64,000 nucleotides of DNA from Lysobacteraceae bacterium. GTDB lineage: Bacteria > Pseudomonadota > Gammaproteobacteria > Xanthomonadales > BQJN01. A program made the translations under genes and the position numbers. The stretch lies in the NCBI GenBank assembly GCA_021604725.1, contig BQJN01000004.1, forward strand, positions 1-64,000. Direction: 5' to 3'. How positions within the stretch are numbered: the first letter of the stretch is position 1; every line of letters begins with the position of its first letter. The notes below the pieces were generated by a model that worked only from the letters and a program-made list of their open reading frames with translations, ran no database searches and was not told the origin of the DNA. This document shows positions 26,642-35,797 of this stretch, piece by piece.

Positions 26642-26887
26642 GTGACTATCGCAGAACTCACCGTATTCTTTGGCTGGTTGAGCGCCATCAACCTCGGCCT
26701 GCTGGTGATCATTGCACTGTGTGTGGTGACGCTGCAAAGTTGGATCAAGGGCATCCACCAACGCATGTTCAAACTCAGCGATGAGCAATTGAGCAAGCTG
26801 TACTTTCAGTACCTCGCGGCCTACAAGCTGGCCACCATCGTGTTGTGCCTGACGCCCTACTTTGCATTGAGAATCATGCAAAGCTAG
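26642..26887 (+). CDS. Small two-helix membrane protein (DUF6868-like)
   Basis: 81 aa, GTG 26642 after GGGAGGACAG. Two hydrophobic segments (ELTVFFGWLSAINLGLLVII and KLATIVLCLTPYFAL) flank a charged amphipathic middle (KLSDEQLSKLYFQYLAAYK). The pattern matches the small DUF6868-type proteins. Function unknown; no link to a neighbour is clear. Confidence 0.72.
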   Translation: MTIAELTVFFGWLSAINLGLLVIIALCVVTLQSWIKGIHQRMFKLSDEQLSKLYFQYLAAYKLATIVLCLTPYFALRIMQS

Positions 26888-27028
26888 CGCATTGCGCTCG
26901 CCCGACCACAAAATTTCGTTGAAACACCAAGCCATAACATCAATTCAAGGCCAGCGCCTTACGCATGCCGCGATCGTCCTGCTGATTGTCACCTTCGCAA
27001 CATTACCCGGGGTCGAATTAGGTGCCTC

Positions 27029-27358
27029 CGCCAGGCGCTAATCGACTACCGACGGGCCGTACTTGAGGCCTTGCGGGAAGTCAGCAACGGTCTCAATGCG
27101 ATCACCCAGTCAAAACTGCAAACAGAGGCGCAAGCTGAGCGATTGGCCGCAGCCAACGAGTACTTGCGCCTGGCCGAATTGCAGTATCGAAATGGCGTAT
27201 CCAGCTATCTGGATGTACTGGACGCCCAGCGCCAGCAGTTTGATGCCGAGCTGGCACTCAGTTCTGCCCACCAGAATCGGCTGCGGTCCATCGCCTTCAC
27301 TTACCGCGCACTTGGCGGTGGCTGGACTGCAGAGAATACTCTCACTGCCAGCCGCTAA
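27029..27358 (+). pseudogene. C-terminal remnant of a TolC/NodT-family outer-membrane efflux protein
   Basis: The frame from 27029 codes RQALIDYRRAVLEALREVSNG, then RLAELQYRNGVSSYLDVLDA, the second coiled-coil hairpin and hallmark YxxGxxSYLDVLDAQR region of outer-membrane factors, and ends in YRALGGGW. The N-terminal three quarters are absent: upstream sequence holds no related coding stretch. The closest start in frame (TTG 27071) would give only 95 aa. No RND pump genes lie nearby, so a lost efflux operon is likely. Confidence 0.8.
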
Positions 27359-27466
27359 CGAGGAAATGTCGGCCCCAGACATGGCCCTGTCGGCCAGGGC
27401 AACGCGTGTCCAAGCAGCAAGCGTTAGCATCAACTCACCTTATGTCGCAGCACACTTGGTTGAGGA

Positions 27467-29662
27467 ATGAACATGCGTAGGCACATTGCACAAGTCGGCT
27501 ATGCCGCTATTGGCCTGGTAGCCAACGGTCAAATTCTTGCTTTGGACAAACCAGATTCGTTGCAACCGATGGGTAGCTGTAACGACCCCAGCGCCGAAAT
27601 CCACGCCAGCAAGAACCCGGCAATGGTAGATGAAGCGGTGACCTTTACAGCGACCATCACTGATGGCACACCTCCCTACACGATCGAGTGGGACTTTGAG
27701 TCTGACCTGAGCACCAGTCAGTTCAGCTATCTGGATGCCCCACAAGCGGCTTACCCTGAAGCGGGCACCTACTACATCGGCCTGGCCGTACGAGACAGTC
27801 TGAATTGCTTTACCTACGTTCAACACCAACAATTTGTTGATGGCGCGGAGTTCGAAATTACTAACGTGGGCGATCTTGTCGAAAGCAATGGCAACGGCGA
27901 CATGAGCATTGATCCAGGCGAGACTTGGGCCACTCAGGTCACGATCAAAAATGTTGGCAATGCCACCGCGCGCGACGTACACCCGCTGTTTGTTCCATCC
28001 GCCGGCACCGGTTCGGTCAGAGCAAAACGGCGCGGCGGGCCGGATGGCTTCGGCTATGTTTTCTCTGATTCCAATGACGCCGAATGCAGTTACGATTTTA
28101 TTGATATCGCTGCCACAGGTAGCGCGCTGACTTTCTCTACCACCGGTGGTGCTCCGGCGCTGGACGACGGCACCAGTGGCGCAGTGCAGTTGGGCCATGA
28201 CTTTCCCTTCTATGGCCAAACACACAGCACCCTGACCATGTCAGCCAATGGCTACCTTTCAACCGATCCGAACGACGTCGGCTTTGATCATGACAATGAC
28301 TGCGGCATTGTCAGCCCTTCTGCCGGCGCACCCGCCCGGCTTAACGCCATGCATGACGACCTGGTCATTAGCCATGGCTACTATCAGTATTTTGCCAGCT
28401 GCCCCAGGCCGCTGGACGGCGCAGACAACACGGGTTGCAGCATTTTCCAATGGGACGATGTGGCCTACTTTGCGGCACCTGGACCGCCGTTCTTCGACCT
28501 TCAAGCGGTTTTGTACGATAGCGGCCAAATCATCTATCAAAAAACCAGTGGCGATATCTTTCTCGGCTCCAACGCCACCATCGGACTGCTCAACCACGCG
28601 GCTGATGATGGCCTGATCTACGCCTGCGACATGCCCGATTCGATGCCGGACAATCACGCCGTCTGCATCATGACCGCCGAGCCTCTCAACGAAGCGATTC
28701 AAATTGTCAATCCTGTCCCAGCAATGGGCCGGTTCAATCCAAACCAGAGCAAATCAGTCGCAATCGAGATATACATTCCAGCCGACTTTCCATGTGGCGA
28801 CGGCTTTGGGCTTGATATGGCTGGCGTTGTCGCCGAGCAAGGCCTGGATTATGGCTACAACCACAGAATCTCCATGGGTGAAGTCGGTATCGATGGTCAA
28901 TGCACTAGCGCGGCATCAACACAACTTAAGGGCAATGTCATGGTCAACCCGATGCCGGGCTTGTATACCGACCCGCTGCGCAGCGGCAATGCCACCGATA
29001 TGCACTTCTATCCTGACGCCGACATCCTCGCCTTCGGCATGTATACCGGGCGCGAGAACCGTGATATCGGTTGGTATCAATCCGCAGGTCAGCGCAGCCC
29101 ATTTGGGCAAATGTGCACGGACCTTATCGAGTACCACTGGAATGGGACTTGGGTACCGGGAATCGACCCCACAACCGAGGTGGCTGGGCGCGTGTGCATC
29201 ACGCAAATTGATGCTGGCAATGCCATCGACCATATTCGATTCAACAATGGCCGCTCAATGGTCGGACGGATGCAGTTTCTGTCTCTAAGCGACGCGCCAA
29301 CGACCACCGACTACACCGGTGGCTGGGCCACACCTGGGCAAAACTGGGGGGACGCGGTAGTCACCCAGGGCGATATCGAATCGCATGTATTGTTTTTCTA
29401 CGACAACAATGGTGATCCAACTGTCGCTCAAGGCGTTGTCGACAATGCAACTGGCACCGCGCAGATGTTTTCTTTCAAGGCGCACCCACCTGGACGAGTA
29501 TGGATCACTCCCGAGACCTTTCCGGTAGGGACATTGACACGAACGTACAGCGACGCCAACACCGGTACGGTTTCCACAACCATCGATTACCCAGCTCCAG
29601 ACAGCGCAACCTGGAATGTCAGCGATGTGCCAATGAACCGCATTACCGTGGATGTTCCGTAG
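27467..29662 (+). CDS. Large secreted PKD-domain protein
   Basis: 731 aa from ATG 27467, with TTGAGGA just upstream. Signal peptide at residues 1-25. Residues 38-125 form a PKD/Ig-like domain (PAMVDEAVTFTATITDGTPP, TYYIGLAVRDS). Next is a CARDB/NEW-like segment (SIDPGETWATQVTIKNVGN), a nidogen-like or FPFYG-type domain (LGHDFPFYGQTHSTLTMSAN, FQWDDVAYF), and a C-terminal region with paired Cys. No catalytic motif was found. Likely an extracellular adhesion or scaffold protein. Distinct in composition from its neighbours and apparently monocistronic. Confidence 0.78.
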   Translation: MNMRRHIAQVGYAAIGLVANGQILALDKPDSLQPMGSCNDPSAEIHASKNPAMVDEAVTFTATITDGTPPYTIEWDFESDLSTSQFSYLDAPQAAYPEAGTYYIGLAVRDSLNCFTYVQHQQFVDGAEFEITNVGDLVESNGNGDMSIDPGETWATQVTIKNVGNATARDVHPLFVPSAGTGSVRAKRRGGPDGFGYVFSDSNDAECSYDFIDIAATGSALTFSTTGGAPALDDGTSGAVQLGHDFPFYGQTHSTLTMSANGYLSTDPNDVGFDHDNDCGIVSPSAGAPARLNAMHDDLVISHGYYQYFASCPRPLDGADNTGCSIFQWDDVAYFAAPGPPFFDLQAVLYDSGQIIYQKTSGDIFLGSNATIGLLNHAADDGLIYACDMPDSMPDNHAVCIMTAEPLNEAIQIVNPVPAMGRFNPNQSKSVAIEIYIPADFPCGDGFGLDMAGVVAEQGLDYGYNHRISMGEVGIDGQCTSAASTQLKGNVMVNPMPGLYTDPLRSGNATDMHFYPDADILAFGMYTGRENRDIGWYQSAGQRSPFGQMCTDLIEYHWNGTWVPGIDPTTEVAGRVCITQIDAGNAIDHIRFNNGRSMVGRMQFLSLSDAPTTTDYTGGWATPGQNWGDAVVTQGDIESHVLFFYDNNGDPTVAQGVVDNATGTAQMFSFKAHPPGRVWITPETFPVGTLTRTYSDANTGTVSTTIDYPAPDSATWNVSDVPMNRITVDVP

Positions 29663-29743
29663 TCGAGTAAACAAAAGGTAAATTTGACCGGCAAGACTTG
29701 GTCGTCGCCGCAAATGTGCGTAGGATCATAGCGACGCAGCGCT

Positions 29744-31432
29744 TTGGATTCGAGCATCAAACCTTTACTCATTACTATCCTGTTTACGGTGTCGCTATTG
29801 GCCAAAGCGACACCGCTTCAAACGCTGTACGACTTGGCCCAAACCGATCCCGCCTCTGCCCTCTCCGAGTTGCAGCAATCGGAAGCGGGCAGTGGCGAAC
29901 AACTGTGGCGACAACTGATCACAGCCAAGGCGCTTCACTACCAGGACAATTTCCAGGACTCTTTGACGATATTACAGACCTTGGAAAACCAGCTCAGCGC
30001 CACTCACGATCCCTGGCTTTTTGTCGCCACCCATCGGTTCATCGGACAAAACCATTACCGGCTGGGCGCGATGGATCTGGCGTTGCGTGCCGGACTGACC
30101 GCCGATTCGAGTGCCACAGAACACGGCGTGGATGCCGAACTGGGCCACGTAAAGAACATGTTGGCTGCGGTGCACCTGCAAACAGGAAAGATCGAGCAAG
30201 CACTGGCTCTGTTTGAGGCCGCACTAGCCCTGTTTCGCGCCCAACAGTCCATAGGCAATGTTGCAAAACTGGAAAACAACCTTGCCGTTCTTTACATTGA
30301 GGTAGGTGATCTCAAGTCGGCTGAGCCACATCTAAACGCATCCCTTGAACTGGCGAGAAAACTCAATAGAACCAGTACCTTGATCAGCAATCTGGTGAAT
30401 CTGGTTGAACTAAGAGCACAACAAGGACGGTATGAGGAAGCCGCTTTGGCACTGGAAGAATGTTTTGCGGTGACCAGTGCCGCGTCTGTTGGTGCCCGCG
30501 TTTACTGCCACGAGGCGGCAACCGAGCTTTACGGTCGCAACGGCGCGGTGACTTCAGCCATCGACAATACTCGAAATGCCCTGGCACTGGCTCAGCGACT
30601 TGGCTTGCGGCAGGTCACGCTGGACAACACTGCAGCACTGGCTGAGCTGCTGGCCGAAAACGGCGATTATTCACAAGCCTATGAATACGCCAACGAGGCC
30701 CGAAAGCTAAGCCTTGACCTGAAAGACGAGACCTTGCAGTTGCGTATGGAAGAGCTCACCGCGCTACACGCAATTGAACAAGAAAGACTGGCGATGGCCA
30801 ACCTGCAACAACGCTCGAAGCTCCAGGCACGGACCCAAATGGTGTTGCTGATCGCAATGGCCATCCTGATTCCCCTGCTGTTGATTTCATTTTGGTTGGT
30901 GCGAGTGCGTGGGCGCCTGTTATTTGACCTGCAACGCGAGCGTGACCGAGCAGATCACCTGGCACGCACCGACCCATTGACCGGCATCGCCAATCGGCGT
31001 GAGTTTCATAGTCAACTGTCCAAACTAGGCAATGATGCAAAGTATTCGCTGATCATGATGGATATTGATCACTTCAAGAAGCTGAACGACTCAAAGGGCC
31101 ACGAAGCCGGAGACAACGCGCTGATCAGGGTGGCCAATGCGATTGAACAAGCGGTGCCATCAGATGCTGCAGTTGGCCGATGGGGCGGTGAGGAATTCGT
31201 CGCACTGGTTTGCGGGCCGCTAGATATGGCCAGACAAACCGCATCAAAAATTCAACATGCGCTGGCCACTTCCCTGCCCTCCCTTACGCTGAGCTTTGGC
31301 ATTGCCGAGAGACAATATGGCGAAGCCACCGAAGCGGTCCTGCGCCATGCAGATCAGGCCATGTATGCCAGCAAACAAGCAGGCCGTGACCGCGTTACTC
31401 TATGGACCGAACAAGACAAATCGGGGCACTAA
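29744..31432 (+). CDS. TPR-sensor diguanylate cyclase, membrane-bound
   Basis: 562 aa from TTG 29744. Signal peptide (PLLITILFTVSLLAKA), a periplasmic TPR array at residues 40-350 (GEQLWRQLITAKALHYQDNF, NLAVLYIEVGDLKSAEPHL), a single transmembrane segment at 365-390 (VLLIAMAILIPLLLISFWL), then a GGDEF domain (TDPLTGIANRREFH, IMMDIDHFKKLNDSKGHEAG, GRWGGEEFVAL). The active site is complete (GGEEF), and the expected upstream RxxD inhibition site is absent. Makes c-di-GMP in response to a periplasmic signal. Same domain order as other TPR-GGDEF proteins of marine Gammaproteobacteria. Confidence 0.88.
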   Translation: MDSSIKPLLITILFTVSLLAKATPLQTLYDLAQTDPASALSELQQSEAGSGEQLWRQLITAKALHYQDNFQDSLTILQTLENQLSATHDPWLFVATHRFIGQNHYRLGAMDLALRAGLTADSSATEHGVDAELGHVKNMLAAVHLQTGKIEQALALFEAALALFRAQQSIGNVAKLENNLAVLYIEVGDLKSAEPHLNASLELARKLNRTSTLISNLVNLVELRAQQGRYEEAALALEECFAVTSAASVGARVYCHEAATELYGRNGAVTSAIDNTRNALALAQRLGLRQVTLDNTAALAELLAENGDYSQAYEYANEARKLSLDLKDETLQLRMEELTALHAIEQERLAMANLQQRSKLQARTQMVLLIAMAILIPLLLISFWLVRVRGRLLFDLQRERDRADHLARTDPLTGIANRREFHSQLSKLGNDAKYSLIMMDIDHFKKLNDSKGHEAGDNALIRVANAIEQAVPSDAAVGRWGGEEFVALVCGPLDMARQTASKIQHALATSLPSLTLSFGIAERQYGEATEAVLRHADQAMYASKQAGRDRVTLWTEQDKSGH

Positions 31433-31440
31433 CGCTGCTT

Positions 31441-31881
31441 CTACCGGAGACTGGAATCCTGCTCGTACACTGCCCGCGAAGCAGCAATTGTCGCCAGGGC
31501 CACCGCGACCAGGGTCCGCTTTTCGCCCTCAATTGAATGAACCTCTGCCTGGCAGTGTTTGACACGATAGCCACTGCGCAACACCCTACCACAGGCCTCG
31601 AGATACTCGCCTGCAGCCGGTGCCAATAGGTTGATTTTGAACTCTACGGAGAGCGGTTGCTGCTCAGCTGTCATTGTTGTCAATGCCGCAAACCCGGCCG
31701 CATTGTCAGCCAGAGTAGCCGTGACGCCGCCGTGAAAAAAGCCATGTTGTTGCGACAGCCCCGGTGAGAACGGCGCTCTAATAACGACGCTGCTTTCACT
31801 GACCTCAGTCAGCTCGGCGCCCAGCGTATGCATGAACCCCTGACGATCAAAACTGGCCCTGACGCGGGCTTCAAGGTCCAT
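31441..31881 (-). CDS. PaaI-type hotdog thioesterase
   Basis: 146 aa from ATG 31881 (an upstream ATG at 31947 is possible but adds a stretch over the preceding gene). Hotdog fold: APFSPGLSQQHGFFHGGVTATLADNAAGFAA holds the HGG motif and the catalytic Asp/Asn region, followed by VEFKINLLAPA. PaaI-like enzymes hydrolyse acyl-CoAs. It overlaps the end of the hydrolase gene by 11 bases, so both are translated from one mRNA. Confidence 0.88.
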   Translation of the reverse strand: MDLEARVRASFDRQGFMHTLGAELTEVSESSVVIRAPFSPGLSQQHGFFHGGVTATLADNAAGFAALTTMTAEQQPLSVEFKINLLAPAAGEYLEACGRVLRSGYRVKHCQAEVHSIEGEKRTLVAVALATIAASRAVYEQDSSLR

Positions 31882-32671
31882 CGATTCGGTCCAGAAAGTC
31901 TCGCACAATCTTGTTGACGGCCGCAGGCTTCTCAAGCGTAGGCACATGACCAGAATTTTCGATCATTTCAAATTGGCTGCCATTGATTGCAGCGGCAATT
32001 GCGCGCGACCGATCCGGTGGCAATGCCTTGTCTTCGGCCCCCACGACCACCAGTGCCGGCAGTTGCAGAGACTTCAACTTTGAAGTCAGATCCTGGCGGG
32101 TGTTCAGCGCACCTAACATGCGCATGGCCGATGCTACCCGTACGGCCAGGAATTCGGCTCGCCACTGCTCAAGCAACTCTGGCTGGCTTCGGCGCGTAGT
32201 GCTACCAAACATCAATTGTTCAACTTTGGGCAGTACCGGTCGAATACCAAACATTCGGGTCACCAGCCCCAAGGCTCGATTGCGCCATCGAACCCAACGA
32301 TCTTCCTCGCCAGCGTCCGTATCAAACAATACCAAAGCCTTAACTCGCGCCGGATGGTTGATCGCAGCGCGCATGGCAACCATGCCCCCAATCGACAAAC
32401 CGAACCAGATGGCCTTATCGATCTGTAAATGATCGAGAATGGCAACGACATCGTCGACCAGGTCATTCAGAGTACAGGGCACATCCGCAGGTCCGGACTG
32501 GCCGTGACCACGAAAGTCCACATTGATGACCGTGTGACGTTCCGACAACATCTGAAGTTGTGGCTGCCAGATTTTTCCTGAACACAAAAAACTGTGACAC
32601 AAGACGATGGCTGGGCCATCGCCCTGGGTATCGAAGTGCAACTTAAGACCGTTTCGTGTAATCGCGGGCAT
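31871..32671 (-). CDS. Alpha/beta hydrolase
   Basis: 266 aa, ATG 32671. Alpha/beta hydrolase fold with the oxyanion region CHSFLCSGKIWQPQ, NVDFRGHGQSG, nucleophile elbow GLSIGGMVA (Ser), acid VVGAEDKALPP (Asp) and catalytic His NSGHVPTLEKP. It belongs to the 3-oxoadipate enol-lactonase-like branch by pattern. Cytoplasmic. Translationally linked to the thioesterase, and separated from the upstream penicillin acylase gene by a hairpin terminator. Confidence 0.87.
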   Translation of the reverse strand: MPAITRNGLKLHFDTQGDGPAIVLCHSFLCSGKIWQPQLQMLSERHTVINVDFRGHGQSGPADVPCTLNDLVDDVVAILDHLQIDKAIWFGLSIGGMVAMRAAINHPARVKALVLFDTDAGEEDRWVRWRNRALGLVTRMFGIRPVLPKVEQLMFGSTTRRSQPELLEQWRAEFLAVRVASAMRMLGALNTRQDLTSKLKSLQLPALVVVGAEDKALPPDRSRAIAAAINGSQFEMIENSGHVPTLEKPAAVNKIVRDFLDRIDGP

Positions 32672-32701
32672 GGACTGGTTCTCAACAAGGCTGGAAATAG
32701 A

Positions 32702-32723
32702 AAGGCCGCGAAAACGCGGCCTT
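32702..32723. terminator. Bidirectional-looking hairpin terminator
   Basis: Perfect 9-base stem AAGGCCGCG/CGCGGCCTT with loop AAAA, followed by a T-rich stretch on the minus strand. It lies 28 bases after the penicillin acylase stop and separates it from the hydrolase gene. Confidence 0.75.
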
Positions 32724-32750
32724 CTATCGGTTGGTTTGCCTTAAAGCACC

Positions 32751-35639
32751 TTAGGGTACCGGCTCGAACTCTACGATTTCAGCGATCGTCGCGTCGTTCA
32801 GATGCACCGGGCGCAAGTAGGCCAGCAACTTGTAGTTGTTGGTCAACCAAAACGGTAACTGTGATGCATAGGCCGGTGAGCCCAACACGCCGCTCTGACC
32901 GCCAGCGATCGCCTGTCCAAGCCCCAACACCGTATTGGGGTTCATGTCGCCAACGAACCGTCGCGACGGACCGGCGCCGAACATGAAATCATTCAAGCCA
33001 TCTGCTCGGGCACTGTGGCTGGAAGCATCAACCGCCTCAAAGCCTCCGGAACGCGCAATGCCATCCAAGCCTGGTCCCGCCGGCACCAGACCATACAAGC
33101 CGTTTGGCAGATTGAACGGCCCACCAAGCGGGTGCTCAAACACGATTCGGTGCAATTTGCCCCAACGATAGTCATCCTGGTTGGTGGAATTGGCAAAAGC
33201 AGGCGCGAACTCGTCGCTGGCCAGCAACTCAAGTGCCTGTTGCAAGCTCGCTAACAGAATGAAGTCACGCGCCGACGCCGCATCGGGTGCGTCCGGAATA
33301 TTGAAGAAGGAAATGCCCGATGCACCTACACCATTGGCCTGATCAAAGGTCTCCAGATGATGAATCATGGCTCGATAGCCAATTCGGCTTGACGGCAGCA
33401 CATTCCCCAGTCCGATCGCCGATAGTGTTGCGTCCATGGTATTGGCCATAAACTGACCACGCCATGTCGAGAAAATCGTCGCCGCTACGCTATTGTCGAT
33501 CTGAGATTGGGTCGGCGGTGCGGGCAGGAACGGATCACCCGGGTCATAACCTGTGTCCAGGCCTGTTGGCGTTGAGAAGTCCCACGCAGCCAGTCGGTCG
33601 ATCGCTTCGGTCACGCCAGGGTCGAGCAAAAACTGGGCCACACCTGGCCATGCGTCGGCCCCTGTAGCGTTCAAGTAAGCCCCAAGAATATGTGGCACGA
33701 CCATCTGCGCATCGAAAAGCTCGTTGTTGGCTTGCAAGTCGCGCATGTCCTGCCGGCTCACTTTCTCACCGGCAGCGAATGCGTCTGATAGCTCCTGGTC
33801 AACTCTGGCCATTCGGAAACTGGCGAAACCATTGTTTTGATAGTAAATACCGCCGCCGGGGCGCAATTGGTTCAACGGGTTGTTATCCAGAGTGGTGCCA
33901 ATCGGGTCGTTGTTGGCGTTGGCAATGTAGCCACTGTCCGGGTTAACCACATGCGGCAGCTCATTGGCCGGAAGAATCTCGTATGGAACGATCTGGTTAG
34001 GCTGCGGGTTCTGCACCGGCATCCACTCATGCATCAATGCGCCACTGCCGTCGCGGATCAGGAACGGTGGAACACCACCATCCGGAGCCATCAATGTTTG
34101 CAGGTCTTCTCGAACAGGAACTTCAGAGGCTGCGAAGTAGGCGATATTCCCATCGCTGTCTGCGTAGCCGAAATTTTGGGTTCCCACATCAAATTTGGTC
34201 AGAGCCTGCTCGAAGTCGGCCAACGACTCACCCTGGTTAATTTCGTGAAATGCCTCTATTTCCAGGGTCGGGCCCCAGCCGGTGTACTGGACCGTAATAG
34301 CGGTACGATTAGCCACATCAAGATCGAGTATTGGACCATTATTGCGTCGCGGCACAATGTAAGTTAGACCACCGTTTGTGTAGCCGATATTGGCTCGCGA
34401 AATATTGTCCAGCTCATTATCGCCAATCGAGTTCACATAATAGCTTTGGAAGATCCAGACGATCGCTTCCTGCTGGCCGTTATGTACGGTGTGCGTTGGT
34501 ACGCCGTAACTATTGAGCACTACGGGATCAACGAAGGTATCCGATACATCGGTTGGGTTGACCGTTGCACCCCAGCAGTAACCATCAAGGTACGGAGCCG
34601 ATTCTGCGGCCCCACCACTCTTGTCGTTGCAACCGAGCACGATCCCGGGAATGCCAGCGAGCTGAACACCGATATTGCTCATCGGCGTGCCGTCATCAAC
34701 AACAACATGGCCTTCATACCAAATGGCCGGCAAATCCAGAGCCAAATGCGGATCATTGGCGAATATCGGGTACCCGTCGGTGGTGTTGTCGCCACTAATG
34801 GCCCACCAGTTGCTGCCGACGTTGGAGTCAATGCGATTTAGGGGCTTCTGTAACAACGCCACATCTGCTACACGATCGCGGTAACTTTGAAGCTGCGCGA
34901 CTACATCGGGCGATACCTTGGCGATGCCCTCATGCATCTTCGCCGACTTCACCGAACTCTCTTGCCCAATCCCACCAATGGAGTCAAGAAAGCCGGGGAC
35001 GGTAACGCTGTCATCCGGCGGCTGTGAGCGATGAGTGTCTTCGAAGAACAGCGCCGTTCCATCAAATCCGACGATATCGCCAACGGCCTGATAGGTTCCC
35101 AACGAAATCGTCAGGTTGATGTCCAGGTCGAACGACAACTGCAGTGCCAGAATCTTGCCGACAACGACACTGTCAACTGGCGTCCAGGCAGCGGCACCAG
35201 ATAACTCCAGCGCACCATATTCTGGCGGCAAATCATTGTTTTGTAGCCAAAAGTTCACACCGTTCGAATAAGCCTGCAACAGCGACCGTGTTTCAGAACT
35301 CAGCGCCGTGTAGGACTCCCATGCAGCGCGTCTCAAACCCAGTGTTCTTAGCTCGATATCACTCGCCAAGCCGGCTTCACCAACCAGTTCTGATACCGTA
35401 CCACTGGCTGCGCGACGCGTGTAATCCATCTGGAAGAAGCGATCTCTGGCATGCACATAGCCCTGTACAAAAGCCGCATCCATTTCGTTGTTGGCGTAGA
35501 TATGCGGAACGCCCGCAATGTCGTAAACCAACTCAACTCGGTCGCCGATACCGGGCACCGTAATTGGCTGGGCATTGCCCAACGGACTGAGTACCGCGGC
35601 GCTCAACCCAAGCACTGTTAAAAACCCGAACTTCCTCAT
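32751..35639 (-). CDS. Penicillin acylase family protein (Ntn hydrolase)
   Basis: 962 aa from ATG 35639. Signal peptide (MRKFGFLTVLGLSAAVLSPL, then NAQ), so exported. The alpha chain begins with DIAGVPHIYANNEMDAAFVQGYVHARDRFFQMD. The presumed beta-chain nucleophile Ser follows a spacer: VGSNWWAISGDNTTDGYP, matching the GSNNW-type autocleavage site of cephalosporin/penicillin acylases, with FANDPHL after it. These enzymes cut amides such as acyl-homoserine lactones or beta-lactam side chains. A CadC-like regulator is divergently transcribed from 35798, which might control it. Confidence 0.92.
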   Translation of the reverse strand: MRKFGFLTVLGLSAAVLSPLGNAQPITVPGIGDRVELVYDIAGVPHIYANNEMDAAFVQGYVHARDRFFQMDYTRRAASGTVSELVGEAGLASDIELRTLGLRRAAWESYTALSSETRSLLQAYSNGVNFWLQNNDLPPEYGALELSGAAAWTPVDSVVVGKILALQLSFDLDINLTISLGTYQAVGDIVGFDGTALFFEDTHRSQPPDDSVTVPGFLDSIGGIGQESSVKSAKMHEGIAKVSPDVVAQLQSYRDRVADVALLQKPLNRIDSNVGSNWWAISGDNTTDGYPIFANDPHLALDLPAIWYEGHVVVDDGTPMSNIGVQLAGIPGIVLGCNDKSGGAAESAPYLDGYCWGATVNPTDVSDTFVDPVVLNSYGVPTHTVHNGQQEAIVWIFQSYYVNSIGDNELDNISRANIGYTNGGLTYIVPRRNNGPILDLDVANRTAITVQYTGWGPTLEIEAFHEINQGESLADFEQALTKFDVGTQNFGYADSDGNIAYFAASEVPVREDLQTLMAPDGGVPPFLIRDGSGALMHEWMPVQNPQPNQIVPYEILPANELPHVVNPDSGYIANANNDPIGTTLDNNPLNQLRPGGGIYYQNNGFASFRMARVDQELSDAFAAGEKVSRQDMRDLQANNELFDAQMVVPHILGAYLNATGADAWPGVAQFLLDPGVTEAIDRLAAWDFSTPTGLDTGYDPGDPFLPAPPTQSQIDNSVAATIFSTWRGQFMANTMDATLSAIGLGNVLPSSRIGYRAMIHHLETFDQANGVGASGISFFNIPDAPDAASARDFILLASLQQALELLASDEFAPAFANSTNQDDYRWGKLHRIVFEHPLGGPFNLPNGLYGLVPAGPGLDGIARSGGFEAVDASSHSARADGLNDFMFGAGPSRRFVGDMNPNTVLGLGQAIAGGQSGVLGSPAYASQLPFWLTNNYKLLAYLRPVHLNDATIAEIVEFEPVP

Positions 35640-35797
35640 ACTGATCGCTCCCACTCGTGCGTTTTTAAAATTTCCCTCCCAATCATGCACCCAAACATTG
35701 CCCTGCGCAAATCGAGACATTGCACATTTGAGTTGTATCAAATTGCCTCTTGTTCAGTGCTATGATCGCGGCCAATTGACCGACAAAAGCAGTTTGC

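Noticed and set aside
27440-28225. Minus-strand 261-codon frame opposite the PKD protein
   Set aside because: Shadow frame with no ribosome-binding site or recognisable domain.
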